Shown here: positions 26,124 to 32,425 of the stretch, piece by piece
Numbering within the stretch: position 1 is the first letter of the stretch
Layout of the letters: every line of letters begins with the position of its first letter
Assembly (NCBI GenBank): GCA_947449835.1
Contig: CANFSZ010000027.1
Location: 1 to 32,425 of the forward strand
Direction: 5' to 3'
Length of the DNA stretch: 32,425 nt
DNA from: Opitutia bacterium
GTDB taxonomy: Bacteria > Verrucomicrobiota > Verrucomicrobiia > Opitutales > Opitutaceae
Translations under genes and position numbers: made by a program
Notes under the pieces: generated by a model
Told to the model about the DNA's origin: nothing
What the model saw: only the letters and a program-made list of their open reading frames with translations
The model's database searches: none

Positions 26124-27074
26124 ATGAACCGCCGTGATTTCTTGGTTAACTCGTCGTTGTTGGTTTCCGCCGGCCTCGTGGCCCGCGCGCAGTCCGCCGC
26201 TCCTACTTCCGCTCCCTCCACCTCGCCCGCGTCCAAGGCGCCGCCCGCTCCGGCGGTGACCGAGTTTCGTCTGCTGCGGCGCGACGTCGGGATCTTCACC
26301 GGCCGCGGCGGCACCATCGGTTGGCTCGCCAACAAAGACGCGCTCGTCGCCGTCGACACCCAATTCGCGGACACGGCGGCGTTGTTTCTCGCGGGCTTGC
26401 CTGGCCGCGGCGACCGCAAGCTCGACGTCGTGATCAACACGCACCACCACGGCGATCACACCGGCGGCAACGCCATTATGAAGCCCGCGGCTCAGTCGAT
26501 CGTTGCCCACGCGAACGTCCCCAAGCTCCAATTCAACGCCGCCGAAAAAGCCGGCACCCTCACGAAACAAGTCTACGCTGACACGACGTTCCCCACCGTG
26601 TGGCGCCGCGAGCTCGGCGGCGAGATCGTGACCGCGCAATATCACGGCACCGGCCACACCAGCGGCGATGTGATCGTGACCTTCGAGAAGGCCAACGTCG
26701 TGCACATGGGCGATCTCTTGTTTAACCGCATCTATCCCGTTGTGGACCGTCCGGCGGGCGCGAGTTTCCGCCACTGGATCACGGTGCTTGAAGAAGCCGC
26801 GAAAACGTATCCCGCCGATGCGATCTACGTCTTCGGCCACGGCAGCGCGAAATACGGCGTGACCGGCCAACGCGGCGACCTCCTCGTTTTCCGCGACTAC
26901 ATCGCCGCGCTCCTCGCGCACGTCGAAAAACAAATCGCCGCCGGCGAACCGAAAACCAAAATTGCCGCGCTGGAGAATCTTCCTGGCTTCCCGGATTTTC
27001 ATCTGCCCTTGCCCAACCGCCTCAGCGGCAACCTCGGCGCGGCCTACGACGAATTGACCGAGAAAAAAGCCTGA
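26124..27074 (+). CDS. Tat-exported metallo-beta-lactamase-fold hydrolase
   Basis: A 316-residue MBL-fold protein. It starts with a twin-arginine signal (MNRRDFLVNSSLLVSAGLVA, RR at 3-4), followed by an Ala/Pro/Ser linker to about residue 45. The zinc ligands are complete: His107, His109, Asp111 and His112 in NTHHHGDHTGG, His178 in GTGHTSGD, Asp197 in HMGDLLFN and His239 in FGHGSA. The order is that of binuclear MBL hydrolases. The extended HTSGD(V)I region resembles quinoprotein-relay or SoxH-like members rather than true beta-lactamases. ATG 26124 is chosen over a TTG at 26112. The LapA-like gene follows 87 bases later after a strong hairpin. Codon use is C-ending, as in katG. Substrate unknown. 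Confidence 0.9.
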   Translation: MNRRDFLVNSSLLVSAGLVARAQSAAPTSAPSTSPASKAPPAPAVTEFRLLRRDVGIFTGRGGTIGWLANKDALVAVDTQFADTAALFLAGLPGRGDRKLDVVINTHHHGDHTGGNAIMKPAAQSIVAHANVPKLQFNAAEKAGTLTKQVYADTTFPTVWRRELGGEIVTAQYHGTGHTSGDVIVTFEKANVVHMGDLLFNRIYPVVDRPAGASFRHWITVLEEAAKTYPADAIYVFGHGSAKYGVTGQRGDLLVFRDYIAALLAHVEKQIAAGEPKTKIAALENLPGFPDFHLPLPNRLSGNLGAAYDELTEKKA

Positions 27075-27094
27075 GCCAGCAGGGTAGGTTTCAC

Positions 27095-27128
27095 GGCGGC
27101 GCGTTTCCGTTTGCAGGTACGCGCCGCC
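27095..27128. other. Strong hairpin between the MBL gene and the LapA-like gene
   Basis: GGCGGCGCGT (27095-27104) and ACGCGCCGCC (27119-27128) form a perfect 10-bp stem with a 14-base loop. No T tract follows on either strand, so it is more likely a stabilising or attenuating structure, or a protein site, than a classical terminator. Confidence 0.5.
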
Positions 27129-27161
27129 CGCACCTAACTCCGTTCAACTCCGACATCACCC

Positions 27162-27419
27162 ATGAACTTCGCGACCTTCTTTAAGACCTTCGTTTTTCTC
27201 GTGCTGCTTTTCGTCATGCTCTACGTGGGCATGAACAACACCCATGAGATTAATTTCTATTTCCCCATCGCGGGCACGACGGCGAAAAAACCGATCCACG
27301 AAGCGGCCTCGCTGATTTTCTTCGGCATCTTCGCCATCGGTGTGCTCGCCGGTACGATGTTGCACGGCGGCGGCAAGGGCGGCGCCAAAAAGAGCGCCTC
27401 CAGTGGCAAGGATAAGTAA
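27162..27419 (+). CDS. LapA-like (DUF1049) small inner-membrane protein
   Basis: An 85-residue protein with two membrane helices (FKTFVFLVLLFVMLYVGMNN and LIFFGIFAIGVLAGTMLHGG) separated by a short periplasmic strand, EINFYFP. The N-terminal helix ending in N-N-T-H-E-I-N-F-Y matches the lipopolysaccharide assembly protein A family, where the residues after the first helix are similar. The C-terminal tail is Lys- and Gly-rich. It follows the MBL hydrolase and meets trmH convergently, with 3 bases between the stops. A role in envelope assembly is likely by family only. Confidence 0.78.
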   Translation: MNFATFFKTFVFLVLLFVMLYVGMNNTHEINFYFPIAGTTAKKPIHEAASLIFFGIFAIGVLAGTMLHGGGKGGAKKSASSGKDK

Positions 27420-27422
27420 ACC

Positions 27423-28145
27423 TCATGCGCCCGCGCGCCGGCGGAGGTTGTCGCAGACGATCGCGGCGGCTACGCCGGCGTTGAGCGATTCGGCGGCGCC
27501 GTAGCGCGGGATCGTCACGCGTCGCGTGATCAACGCCGCGACCGCCGCCGACAACCCGCGGCCTTCGCTGCCGATCACGATCACCGCATCGCGCAACGCC
27601 GGGAGCTCATGCACATCGTCGCCGGTCAGATCGCAACCGAGCACCGGCACGTTTAACCCGACGAGTGCGGTCGCGAGTTCCGCCGTGTGCGCTCGCACGC
27701 GAGCGAAGGAGCCCATGCTGGCGTTGATGACTTTTTGGGAAAAAAGATCGGCGCAATCCGGCGAAAGCACGACGCGCTCCAGTGCAAACCAATCGGCGAG
27801 CCGCAGCAGCGTGCCGACGTTGCCGGCGTCTTGCACGCCGTCGAGCGCGAGCGTGAGACCGCGGTTGAGATCGCCGGCCGCGAGCGGGGTGCGGGTGAGC
27901 GGACCGACGGCGAGCACGGAAGACGGCGTGGGAAAATGACTGGCGCGCGCCATCTCTTCGGGCGTGAGGCCGTGGGTTTTGTAACCGGGCCAAGCGGCCG
28001 TGCCGTAGATTTCGGAAAACGGAAATTTTGCCGCGAGGAGTTCGGCGACGACTTTTTCGCCTTCGACGACGAAGAGGCCGAGCGCTTCGCGGTTTTTTTT
28101 CTCGCGCAAGGAGCGGAGGCGTTGGAGATCGGCTTTGGTCGGCAT
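27423..28145 (-). CDS. SpoU/TrmH-family RNA 2'-O-methyltransferase
   Basis: Methylates a ribose 2'-hydroxyl in rRNA or tRNA using S-adenosylmethionine. From ATG 28145 (MPTKADLQRL) it has 240 residues. The N-terminal substrate-binding part includes LRSLREKKNREALGLFVVEG. The SPOUT knot domain has ALDGVQDAGNVGTLLRLADW, VIVIGSEGRGLS and IPRYGAAESLNAGVAAAIV, the three family motifs that form the SAM-binding knot. An in-frame ATG at 28160 would add five residues. It is divergent from the TMTC-like gene across 84 bases. The target position (RlmB-like or TrmH-like) cannot be told. Confidence 0.92.
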   Translation of the reverse strand: MPTKADLQRLRSLREKKNREALGLFVVEGEKVVAELLAAKFPFSEIYGTAAWPGYKTHGLTPEEMARASHFPTPSSVLAVGPLTRTPLAAGDLNRGLTLALDGVQDAGNVGTLLRLADWFALERVVLSPDCADLFSQKVINASMGSFARVRAHTAELATALVGLNVPVLGCDLTGDDVHELPALRDAVIVIGSEGRGLSAAVAALITRRVTIPRYGAAESLNAGVAAAIVCDNLRRRAGA

Positions 28146-28229
28146 CGCGGGCACCACCATGACGGGCCGCGGGGTCGCGGCTCAAGCGCGGGTTTGCGCC
28201 CCACGGTGAAAAACGTCCACGCTCGGCCG

Positions 28230-30032
28230 ATGAATCGGTTTGCAACGCCACCTCTCGGAAACGGGCGCGTTCTCGCGCTGGCGCTCGGCGGCCTGCTGGT
28301 GGTGGCGGCGTGGGCGGGGAGTTTTGGCGGACCATTCGTGTTCGATGACATCGCGGCGGTGCGGGAAAATCCGACGCTGCGGGCGGGGTGGAAACTCGGC
28401 GAAGTGTTGGCGCCGCCGGCGGGACTTTCGGTGAGTGGTCGTCCGGTGGCGAATGCGTCGCTGGCGCTCAGTTACGCGCTGAGCGGAGATCAACCGTGGG
28501 GTTATCACGCGGTGAACCTCGCGTTGCATCTGGCGACGGCGGGGTTGTTGGCGGGAGTGGTGCGGCGGACGTTGCGACGGCCGGGGTTGCGGGAAACTTT
28601 TGGTGCGGCGGCGGATGAACTCGCGCTGGCGGTGGCGGCGGTGTGGGCGCTGCATCCGTTGCAGACGGCGACGGTGACTTATGTGATGCAACGCACGGAA
28701 GGGCTCGCGGGGTTTTTCGCAATGGCGACGCTTTATGGTTTTTTGCGCGGCGTAGCAGTCGAGCGCGGTGGTCGCGGTTGGCTGGTGGCGGCGATCGTGG
28801 CTTGCGCGCTCGGGATGGGGAGCAAGGAAGTGATGGTCGTGGTGCCGGTGGTGGTGTTTTTCTACGATCGCGTGTGGGTCGCGGGCAATTTCGTGATGGC
28901 GTGGCGCGCGCGAAAATTTTTTTACGCCGGACTGGGCGCGACGTGGCTGGTGCTCGCGGCGTGTCTGCTGGCGAAGGGTCGCGATGGGTCGGCGGGATGG
29001 GATGCGGGCCTGAGCGTGGCGGCGTATGCGCTCACGCAAGGCGAGGCGATCTGGCGTTACCTCGGGCTCGCGGTGTGGCCGGCGCCGCTGGTGTTTGATT
29101 ATGGGACGGAGCTTTCGGTGAATTACGTGGCAGTGGCTGGAGTCGTGGCGCTGGTCGGGGCGACGGCGTGGGCGCTGGCGCGGCGGCCGGGGGCGGGTTT
29201 TTTGGGATTTCTATTTTTCGCGGCACTCGCGCCGAGTTCGAGTTTCGTGCCGGTGGCGACGCAGACGACCGCGGAGCACCGGATGTATCTGCCGCTGGCG
29301 GTGCTCGTGAGCGCGGTGGTGTTGAGTGCGTATGCGTGGCTCGGAAAACGGAGTCTCAGGCTGTGGGCGGCGGTCGCGCTGGCGGGTGCGGTGGGAACGT
29401 GGACGCGAAATCTCGATTACCGCAGTGAGCGGGCGATCTGGGCGGATACGGTGGCGAAGCGGCCGGGAAATGCGCGGGCGCACTTTAATCTCGGCGTGGC
29501 GTTGAGCGCGGGTGGCGACGAAGCGGGCGCGCGGGCGGCCTGGGCGGCGACGCTGCGGATCGAACCGGCGCATGCGGGAGCGTCGGCGAAGCTGGCGGAA
29601 TCGCTGGCGCAGGCCGGGCGCGCGGATGAGGCGCTCAGGTATTTTGAGGCGGCGGCGCGGGGAGGGCGGAGCGATGGAGTTTTTCTGAACAACTGGGGCA
29701 GTGCGTTGTTGGCGGCGGGGCGGGCGGCGGCGGCGCGGGAGAAATTTGCGGCGGCGCAATTGCGGTTGCCGGAATCGCCGGAGGTGCGGTTCAACGTAGG
29801 CAACGCGCTCGTGGCGCTCGGGCGCGGGGCGGAGTCGGTCGAGGCGTTTCGCGCGGCGGTGCGGTTGAGGCCGGAGTATGGGGAAGCGCACTACAACCTC
29901 GGGGTGGCGTTCAGCGGGGCGGGCCAGTATGCGGCGGCGCTCACGGAATTTGAAATGGCGCTGCGGCTGGCGCCGGCGGATGAATCGGCGCGGCGGAACG
30001 TGGCCGTGTTGCGGGCGTATTTGGGCAAATAA
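28230..30032 (+). CDS. TMTC-like membrane glycosyltransferase with C-terminal TPR repeats
   Basis: A 600-residue protein that looks like the bacterial relatives of eukaryotic TMTC O-mannosyltransferases. The N-terminal half has about ten membrane helices. An acidic loop FVFDDIAAVRENP has Asp39-Asp40, the PMT-type catalytic position. Further conserved loops are ALHPLQTATVTYVMQRTEG, TQGEAIWRYLGLAVWP and SSSFVPVATQTTAEHRMYLP. From about residue 410 TPR units follow, with ARAHFNLGVALSAGGDEAGA, FLNNWGSALLAAGRAAAARE and EAHYNLGVAFSGAGQYAAAL. The start ATG 28230 directly precedes the first helix; the frame open from 27687 lies antisense to the methyltransferase. Acceptor and donor are unknown, and there is no operon partner. 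Confidence 0.88.
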   Translation: MNRFATPPLGNGRVLALALGGLLVVAAWAGSFGGPFVFDDIAAVRENPTLRAGWKLGEVLAPPAGLSVSGRPVANASLALSYALSGDQPWGYHAVNLALHLATAGLLAGVVRRTLRRPGLRETFGAAADELALAVAAVWALHPLQTATVTYVMQRTEGLAGFFAMATLYGFLRGVAVERGGRGWLVAAIVACALGMGSKEVMVVVPVVVFFYDRVWVAGNFVMAWRARKFFYAGLGATWLVLAACLLAKGRDGSAGWDAGLSVAAYALTQGEAIWRYLGLAVWPAPLVFDYGTELSVNYVAVAGVVALVGATAWALARRPGAGFLGFLFFAALAPSSSFVPVATQTTAEHRMYLPLAVLVSAVVLSAYAWLGKRSLRLWAAVALAGAVGTWTRNLDYRSERAIWADTVAKRPGNARAHFNLGVALSAGGDEAGARAAWAATLRIEPAHAGASAKLAESLAQAGRADEALRYFEAAARGGRSDGVFLNNWGSALLAAGRAAAAREKFAAAQLRLPESPEVRFNVGNALVALGRGAESVEAFRAAVRLRPEYGEAHYNLGVAFSGAGQYAAALTEFEMALRLAPADESARRNVAVLRAYLGK

Positions 30033-30058
30033 AAAGGCGGCGCCGGTCAGGCGCCGCC
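30031..30058 (-). terminator. Terminator of the TonB-dependent receptor gene
   Basis: A perfect 9-bp stem (GGCGGCGCC at 30036-30044 and GGCGCCGCC at 30050-30058, five-base loop) is followed on the minus strand by TTTTTATTTG. It overlaps the stop codon of the TMTC-like gene. The core GCGGCGCC/GGCGCCGC is the same as in the mdh terminator at 2277-2302. Confidence 0.82.
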
Positions 30059-30084
30059 GGGAATGATCGAACGCGGTCGCGAAC

Positions 30085-32425
30085 TTAATTGCGGTCGAGG
30101 AAGGGCAAGCGGAGCGCGTCGAGGTTGGCGGTGAAGGAGAGGACGTACGTCGCGCCGAAGTCGCGGCGGGTGAGGAGGCGGTTGGCTTGGTACGTTTTGA
30201 TAGATGGGTCTTTCAGGACGTTGGCGCCGGTTAATTCTAGGGCGTAGTTACGATTCAGGCGGTAGCGCAGGGTGAAGTCCCAGCGTTGGTGGCGCGCTTC
30301 GATTTGTGGGCGAAGATCGGTGGCGGAGGCGGCGGTGCGAACACCGGAAGGATAAATGACGGTGCGCACTTGGGCGTAGAGACCGCGGGCGGGAGTCGCG
30401 TAGCTGACGCCGTAGTTGGCGTTCCAATCGTAAAAATTATTCGCTATGGTGGGCTTCACGATGGCGCCGGTGCGGTTGGGCGCTTCGCCTTGGTAGAAGC
30501 GGGTGTAATTGGCGAAAACTTCAATGCCTTGGATAGCTTGCGGCAGCATTTTTAAGTACGGTTTGAGGGGAGTGCGGGCGCTGAATTCGAGGCCTTCGAA
30601 CACGCCTTTGCCGCCGTTGTCTTGGGTGTTGAGGACGTAGCCCGCGTAGGCGCCATCAAAGCCGTTATCGTTGCCCGGATCGACGGTGCTCACGGTGTTG
30701 ATGATGTAGTTCTCGATGGTTTTGCGGAACCAGCCAAGGGAGAGCGTACCGGCGGCTTCGGTGTAGTACTCGAGTTGGACGTCCGAGTTTTGCGAGTAGG
30801 TGGGATTGAGCGCGGTGTTGTTGATGCTGACGTTCGGAATCGCGGCTAGGTCATTGACCGTCGTGTTGGGTAAAATGGTTTGGATGCCGGGGCGTGACAT
30901 GGAGCGGGTGGAGGCGGCTCGCAGGAGCAGGTTGGGCGTGAAGCGGTAGGTGAGCTGCGCGTTGGGGAAGTAGTCGAGGTAGTCACTGGTGGCGCGCTGC
31001 GTGCGGGAGTAGATGGCTTGGAACCAAGGTTTGGAGTTGGTGGTGAGGCCGTTGCCGAGGGAGTTGATGCGGATGGCGCCGCGGGCGAAATTTTCTGTCT
31101 GCTCGGCGCGGACGCCAAGCAGGAGAGTGAGTTCTGGGCTAAACTTGATGGTGGCGGCGACGTAGGCGGCGGAGATGTCTTGCGTAACGTTTTGGGAATT
31201 TACGGCCTGGCGCTGGACGTTGGTACCTTGAACGTCTTGGAAGGCGTTGGGATTTTTGCGCATGTACGCGGCGACTTTGTACGGGTCGATGAGTGGCGGC
31301 GTGCGGATGCCAAAGAGGAATTTATCGCCGTAGCTGGTGTCGGCGAAATCAGCGGCATTAATGAGTTCGTCACCGCTGGCGGCGACGCCGTCGGGGCCGC
31401 GGAAATCTAGTACGATCTGGCCGGCTGCTTTGCGGCGTTGGACGCGGTAGAGGCTGGCGCCGGTGCGGAATTCAACCGGGTATTGCCATTCACCAAAGTT
31501 GCCGCGGAGGTCTGTTTTTAGGTTGATCGTGCGGTCGTTTTGGAAGCGGGGCGAGGTTTGCAGCGAGAAGCTAGATTGGTCGTAGCTGTTGAGGTTGTAG
31601 AGATCGGGGCCGGCGAGCTGCGTGAGGGCGGTGGGTGCGGCGCGATCGGGTGTGCCTTGGATCCGGTAGATTACGCCGCGGGCATTTGTGAGATTCCATT
31701 GGGCGGACTGGATCATCTCGGGCAAGTCGGCGACCTTGGAGTCGGATTTTCCGTAGTTGGCGGAGTAATTGAGACGCCAGCGATTCCAGTCGTGGCGTAC
31801 GCCGACAAGGTAGCTGTAGTTGGCGCTGGTGTAGTCCGAGTAATCGGCGAACACATCGACTTGGCCGTTGTTGACGGTCGTGTCTGTGGATGAAGGGTTG
31901 GTGAAGGTGCTCAGCGGGAGTACGCTGCCTGAGGTGATCGGGCGCACGCGGAACGTGTGGCTGCGGTTTTGGCTGAGGTAGCCGTTGTAAGTGAAGCCGG
32001 CATTGAGGACGGTATGGGCGCCGAGTTTGTAGTCGGCTTTAAGACTGCCGTTGCGGCGGAATTTCACTTGGGGGCCGTCGACGAGGGTGAACGTGTCGAG
32101 GCGCACGGGAGATTCAGGCAGAACCGGCGCGGTGGCGGTGCCGGCGACAAGCGGGCTGTAACCCACGGCGTTGTTGTGGGACGGATTAATGTTGTTGGTC
32201 TCGGCATAGGAGAACGTGAGGCCGAGGGTGTTTTTCAGGAAAGCTTCCGAATAGACGACGCTGGCACCGGGCTTGAGGCGGTTGGTTGAACGGGAGCCGG
32301 GACCGGCGACGTCTTTGTAGGTGAGCATCTCGCTGTTGGCGTTGATAAGCAGAACGGTACGGAACACGCGGCGCTTTTGGTTAAAGGCGTTCTTGGTCTC
32401 AGCGTTGATGACGCCGCCGGTGGAA
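30085..32425 (-). CDS. TonB-dependent outer-membrane receptor (5' part beyond the window)
   Basis: The C-terminal 779 residues of a receptor that imports a siderophore, vitamin or glycan across the outer membrane using TonB energy. The visible part begins at the end of the plug domain (STGGVINAETKNAFNQKRR) and continues through the beta-barrel, with many alternating strands (FSYAETNNINPSHNN, HTVLNAGFTYNGYL, YSYLVGVRHDWNRWRLNYSA). The C-terminus ends NLDALRLPFLDRN rather than with the usual terminal aromatic residue. The start, signal peptide and TonB box are off the right edge. No SusD-like partner is visible downstream; the next minus-strand gene is trmH. The ligand is unknown; the family is certain. 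Confidence 0.93.
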   Translation of the reverse strand, partial: STGGVINAETKNAFNQKRRVFRTVLLINANSEMLTYKDVAGPGSRSTNRLKPGASVVYSEAFLKNTLGLTFSYAETNNINPSHNNAVGYSPLVAGTATAPVLPESPVRLDTFTLVDGPQVKFRRNGSLKADYKLGAHTVLNAGFTYNGYLSQNRSHTFRVRPITSGSVLPLSTFTNPSSTDTTVNNGQVDVFADYSDYTSANYSYLVGVRHDWNRWRLNYSANYGKSDSKVADLPEMIQSAQWNLTNARGVIYRIQGTPDRAAPTALTQLAGPDLYNLNSYDQSSFSLQTSPRFQNDRTINLKTDLRGNFGEWQYPVEFRTGASLYRVQRRKAAGQIVLDFRGPDGVAASGDELINAADFADTSYGDKFLFGIRTPPLIDPYKVAAYMRKNPNAFQDVQGTNVQRQAVNSQNVTQDISAAYVAATIKFSPELTLLLGVRAEQTENFARGAIRINSLGNGLTTNSKPWFQAIYSRTQRATSDYLDYFPNAQLTYRFTPNLLLRAASTRSMSRPGIQTILPNTTVNDLAAIPNVSINNTALNPTYSQNSDVQLEYYTEAAGTLSLGWFRKTIENYIINTVSTVDPGNDNGFDGAYAGYVLNTQDNGGKGVFEGLEFSARTPLKPYLKMLPQAIQGIEVFANYTRFYQGEAPNRTGAIVKPTIANNFYDWNANYGVSYATPARGLYAQVRTVIYPSGVRTAASATDLRPQIEARHQRWDFTLRYRLNRNYALELTGANVLKDPSIKTYQANRLLTRRDFGATYVLSFTANLDALRLPFLDRN

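Noticed and set aside
25968-27002. 344-residue minus-strand frame
   Set aside because: Antisense to the MBL hydrolase, whose zinc ligands and Tat signal are complete on the plus strand.

Overview
The window looks like chromosomal DNA from a member of the Verrucomicrobiota, most likely Opitutaceae. The base composition is visibly GC-rich. The gene set fits that group: a secreted GH28 polygalacturonase, a large TonB-dependent receptor with a small stand-alone TonB C-terminal protein, a Tat-exported Gfo/Idh/MocA oxidoreductase beside a DoxX-like membrane protein, and membrane glycosyltransferases. The taxon is inferred from gene content and protein style; there is no rRNA in the window. I found no tRNA, rRNA, CRISPR array, insertion sequence, phage gene or integrase. 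The window reads as core and metabolic chromosome rather than an island.

Layout. 1-1387 (-): the 5' part of a GH28 pectinase (it runs off the left edge) and a MutT-like Nudix hydrolase. 1503-2222 (+): a protein I do not recognise. 2335-6478 (-): malate dehydrogenase, a cytoplasmic-looking ApbE flavin transferase, then an overlapping pair made of a multi-pass Agl23/PMT-like protein and a DPM1-like GT2 enzyme. 6575-9129 (-): DoxX-like, Tat-signal Gfo/Idh/MocA and a secreted discoidin-like protein, closed by a strong hairpin terminator. 9263-10318 (-): DAHP synthase, divergent from 10573-13917 (+), a tight run of YgfZ, a small unknown, galactokinase and an IMPase-family phosphatase. The divergent spacer holds two hairpins and a short palindrome. 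13940-19547 (-): prepilin peptidase, shikimate dehydrogenase, SirB1-like protein, a COG2907-type FAD oxidoreductase and a fatty acid desaturase. 19831-22065 (+): KatG. 22476-22670 (+): a small membrane protein. 22702-24903 (-): a Ski2-type helicase. 25291-25686 (-): the TonB-C protein. 26124-27419 (+): a Tat-exported metallo-beta-lactamase-fold hydrolase and a LapA-like protein. 27423-28145 (-): SpoU rRNA methyltransferase, divergent from 28230-30032 (+), a TMTC-like membrane/TPR protein. 30085-32425 (-): a TonB-dependent receptor running off the right edge.

How the genes relate. The two aromatic-pathway genes (DAHP synthase and shikimate dehydrogenase) lie on either side of the ygfZ-galK run and are not co-transcribed. 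The FAD oxidoreductase and desaturase suggest membrane-lipid modification. The Agl23/GT2 pair and the TMTC-like protein are two separate loci for lipid-linked sugar transfer. The polygalacturonase, TonB-C protein, receptor, galactokinase and Gfo/DoxX set fit plant-polysaccharide use.

I did not find a clearly new system. The candidates I consider most worth testing are the DoxX/Tat-oxidoreductase/discoidin trio, the Agl23-like/GT2 pair, a near-perfect 23-bp palindrome between the GT2 gene and apbE, a gene-free hairpin-rich block at 25740-25965, and the hairpin-bearing spacer at 10391-10504. Most start codons lack a recognisable Shine-Dalgarno sequence.
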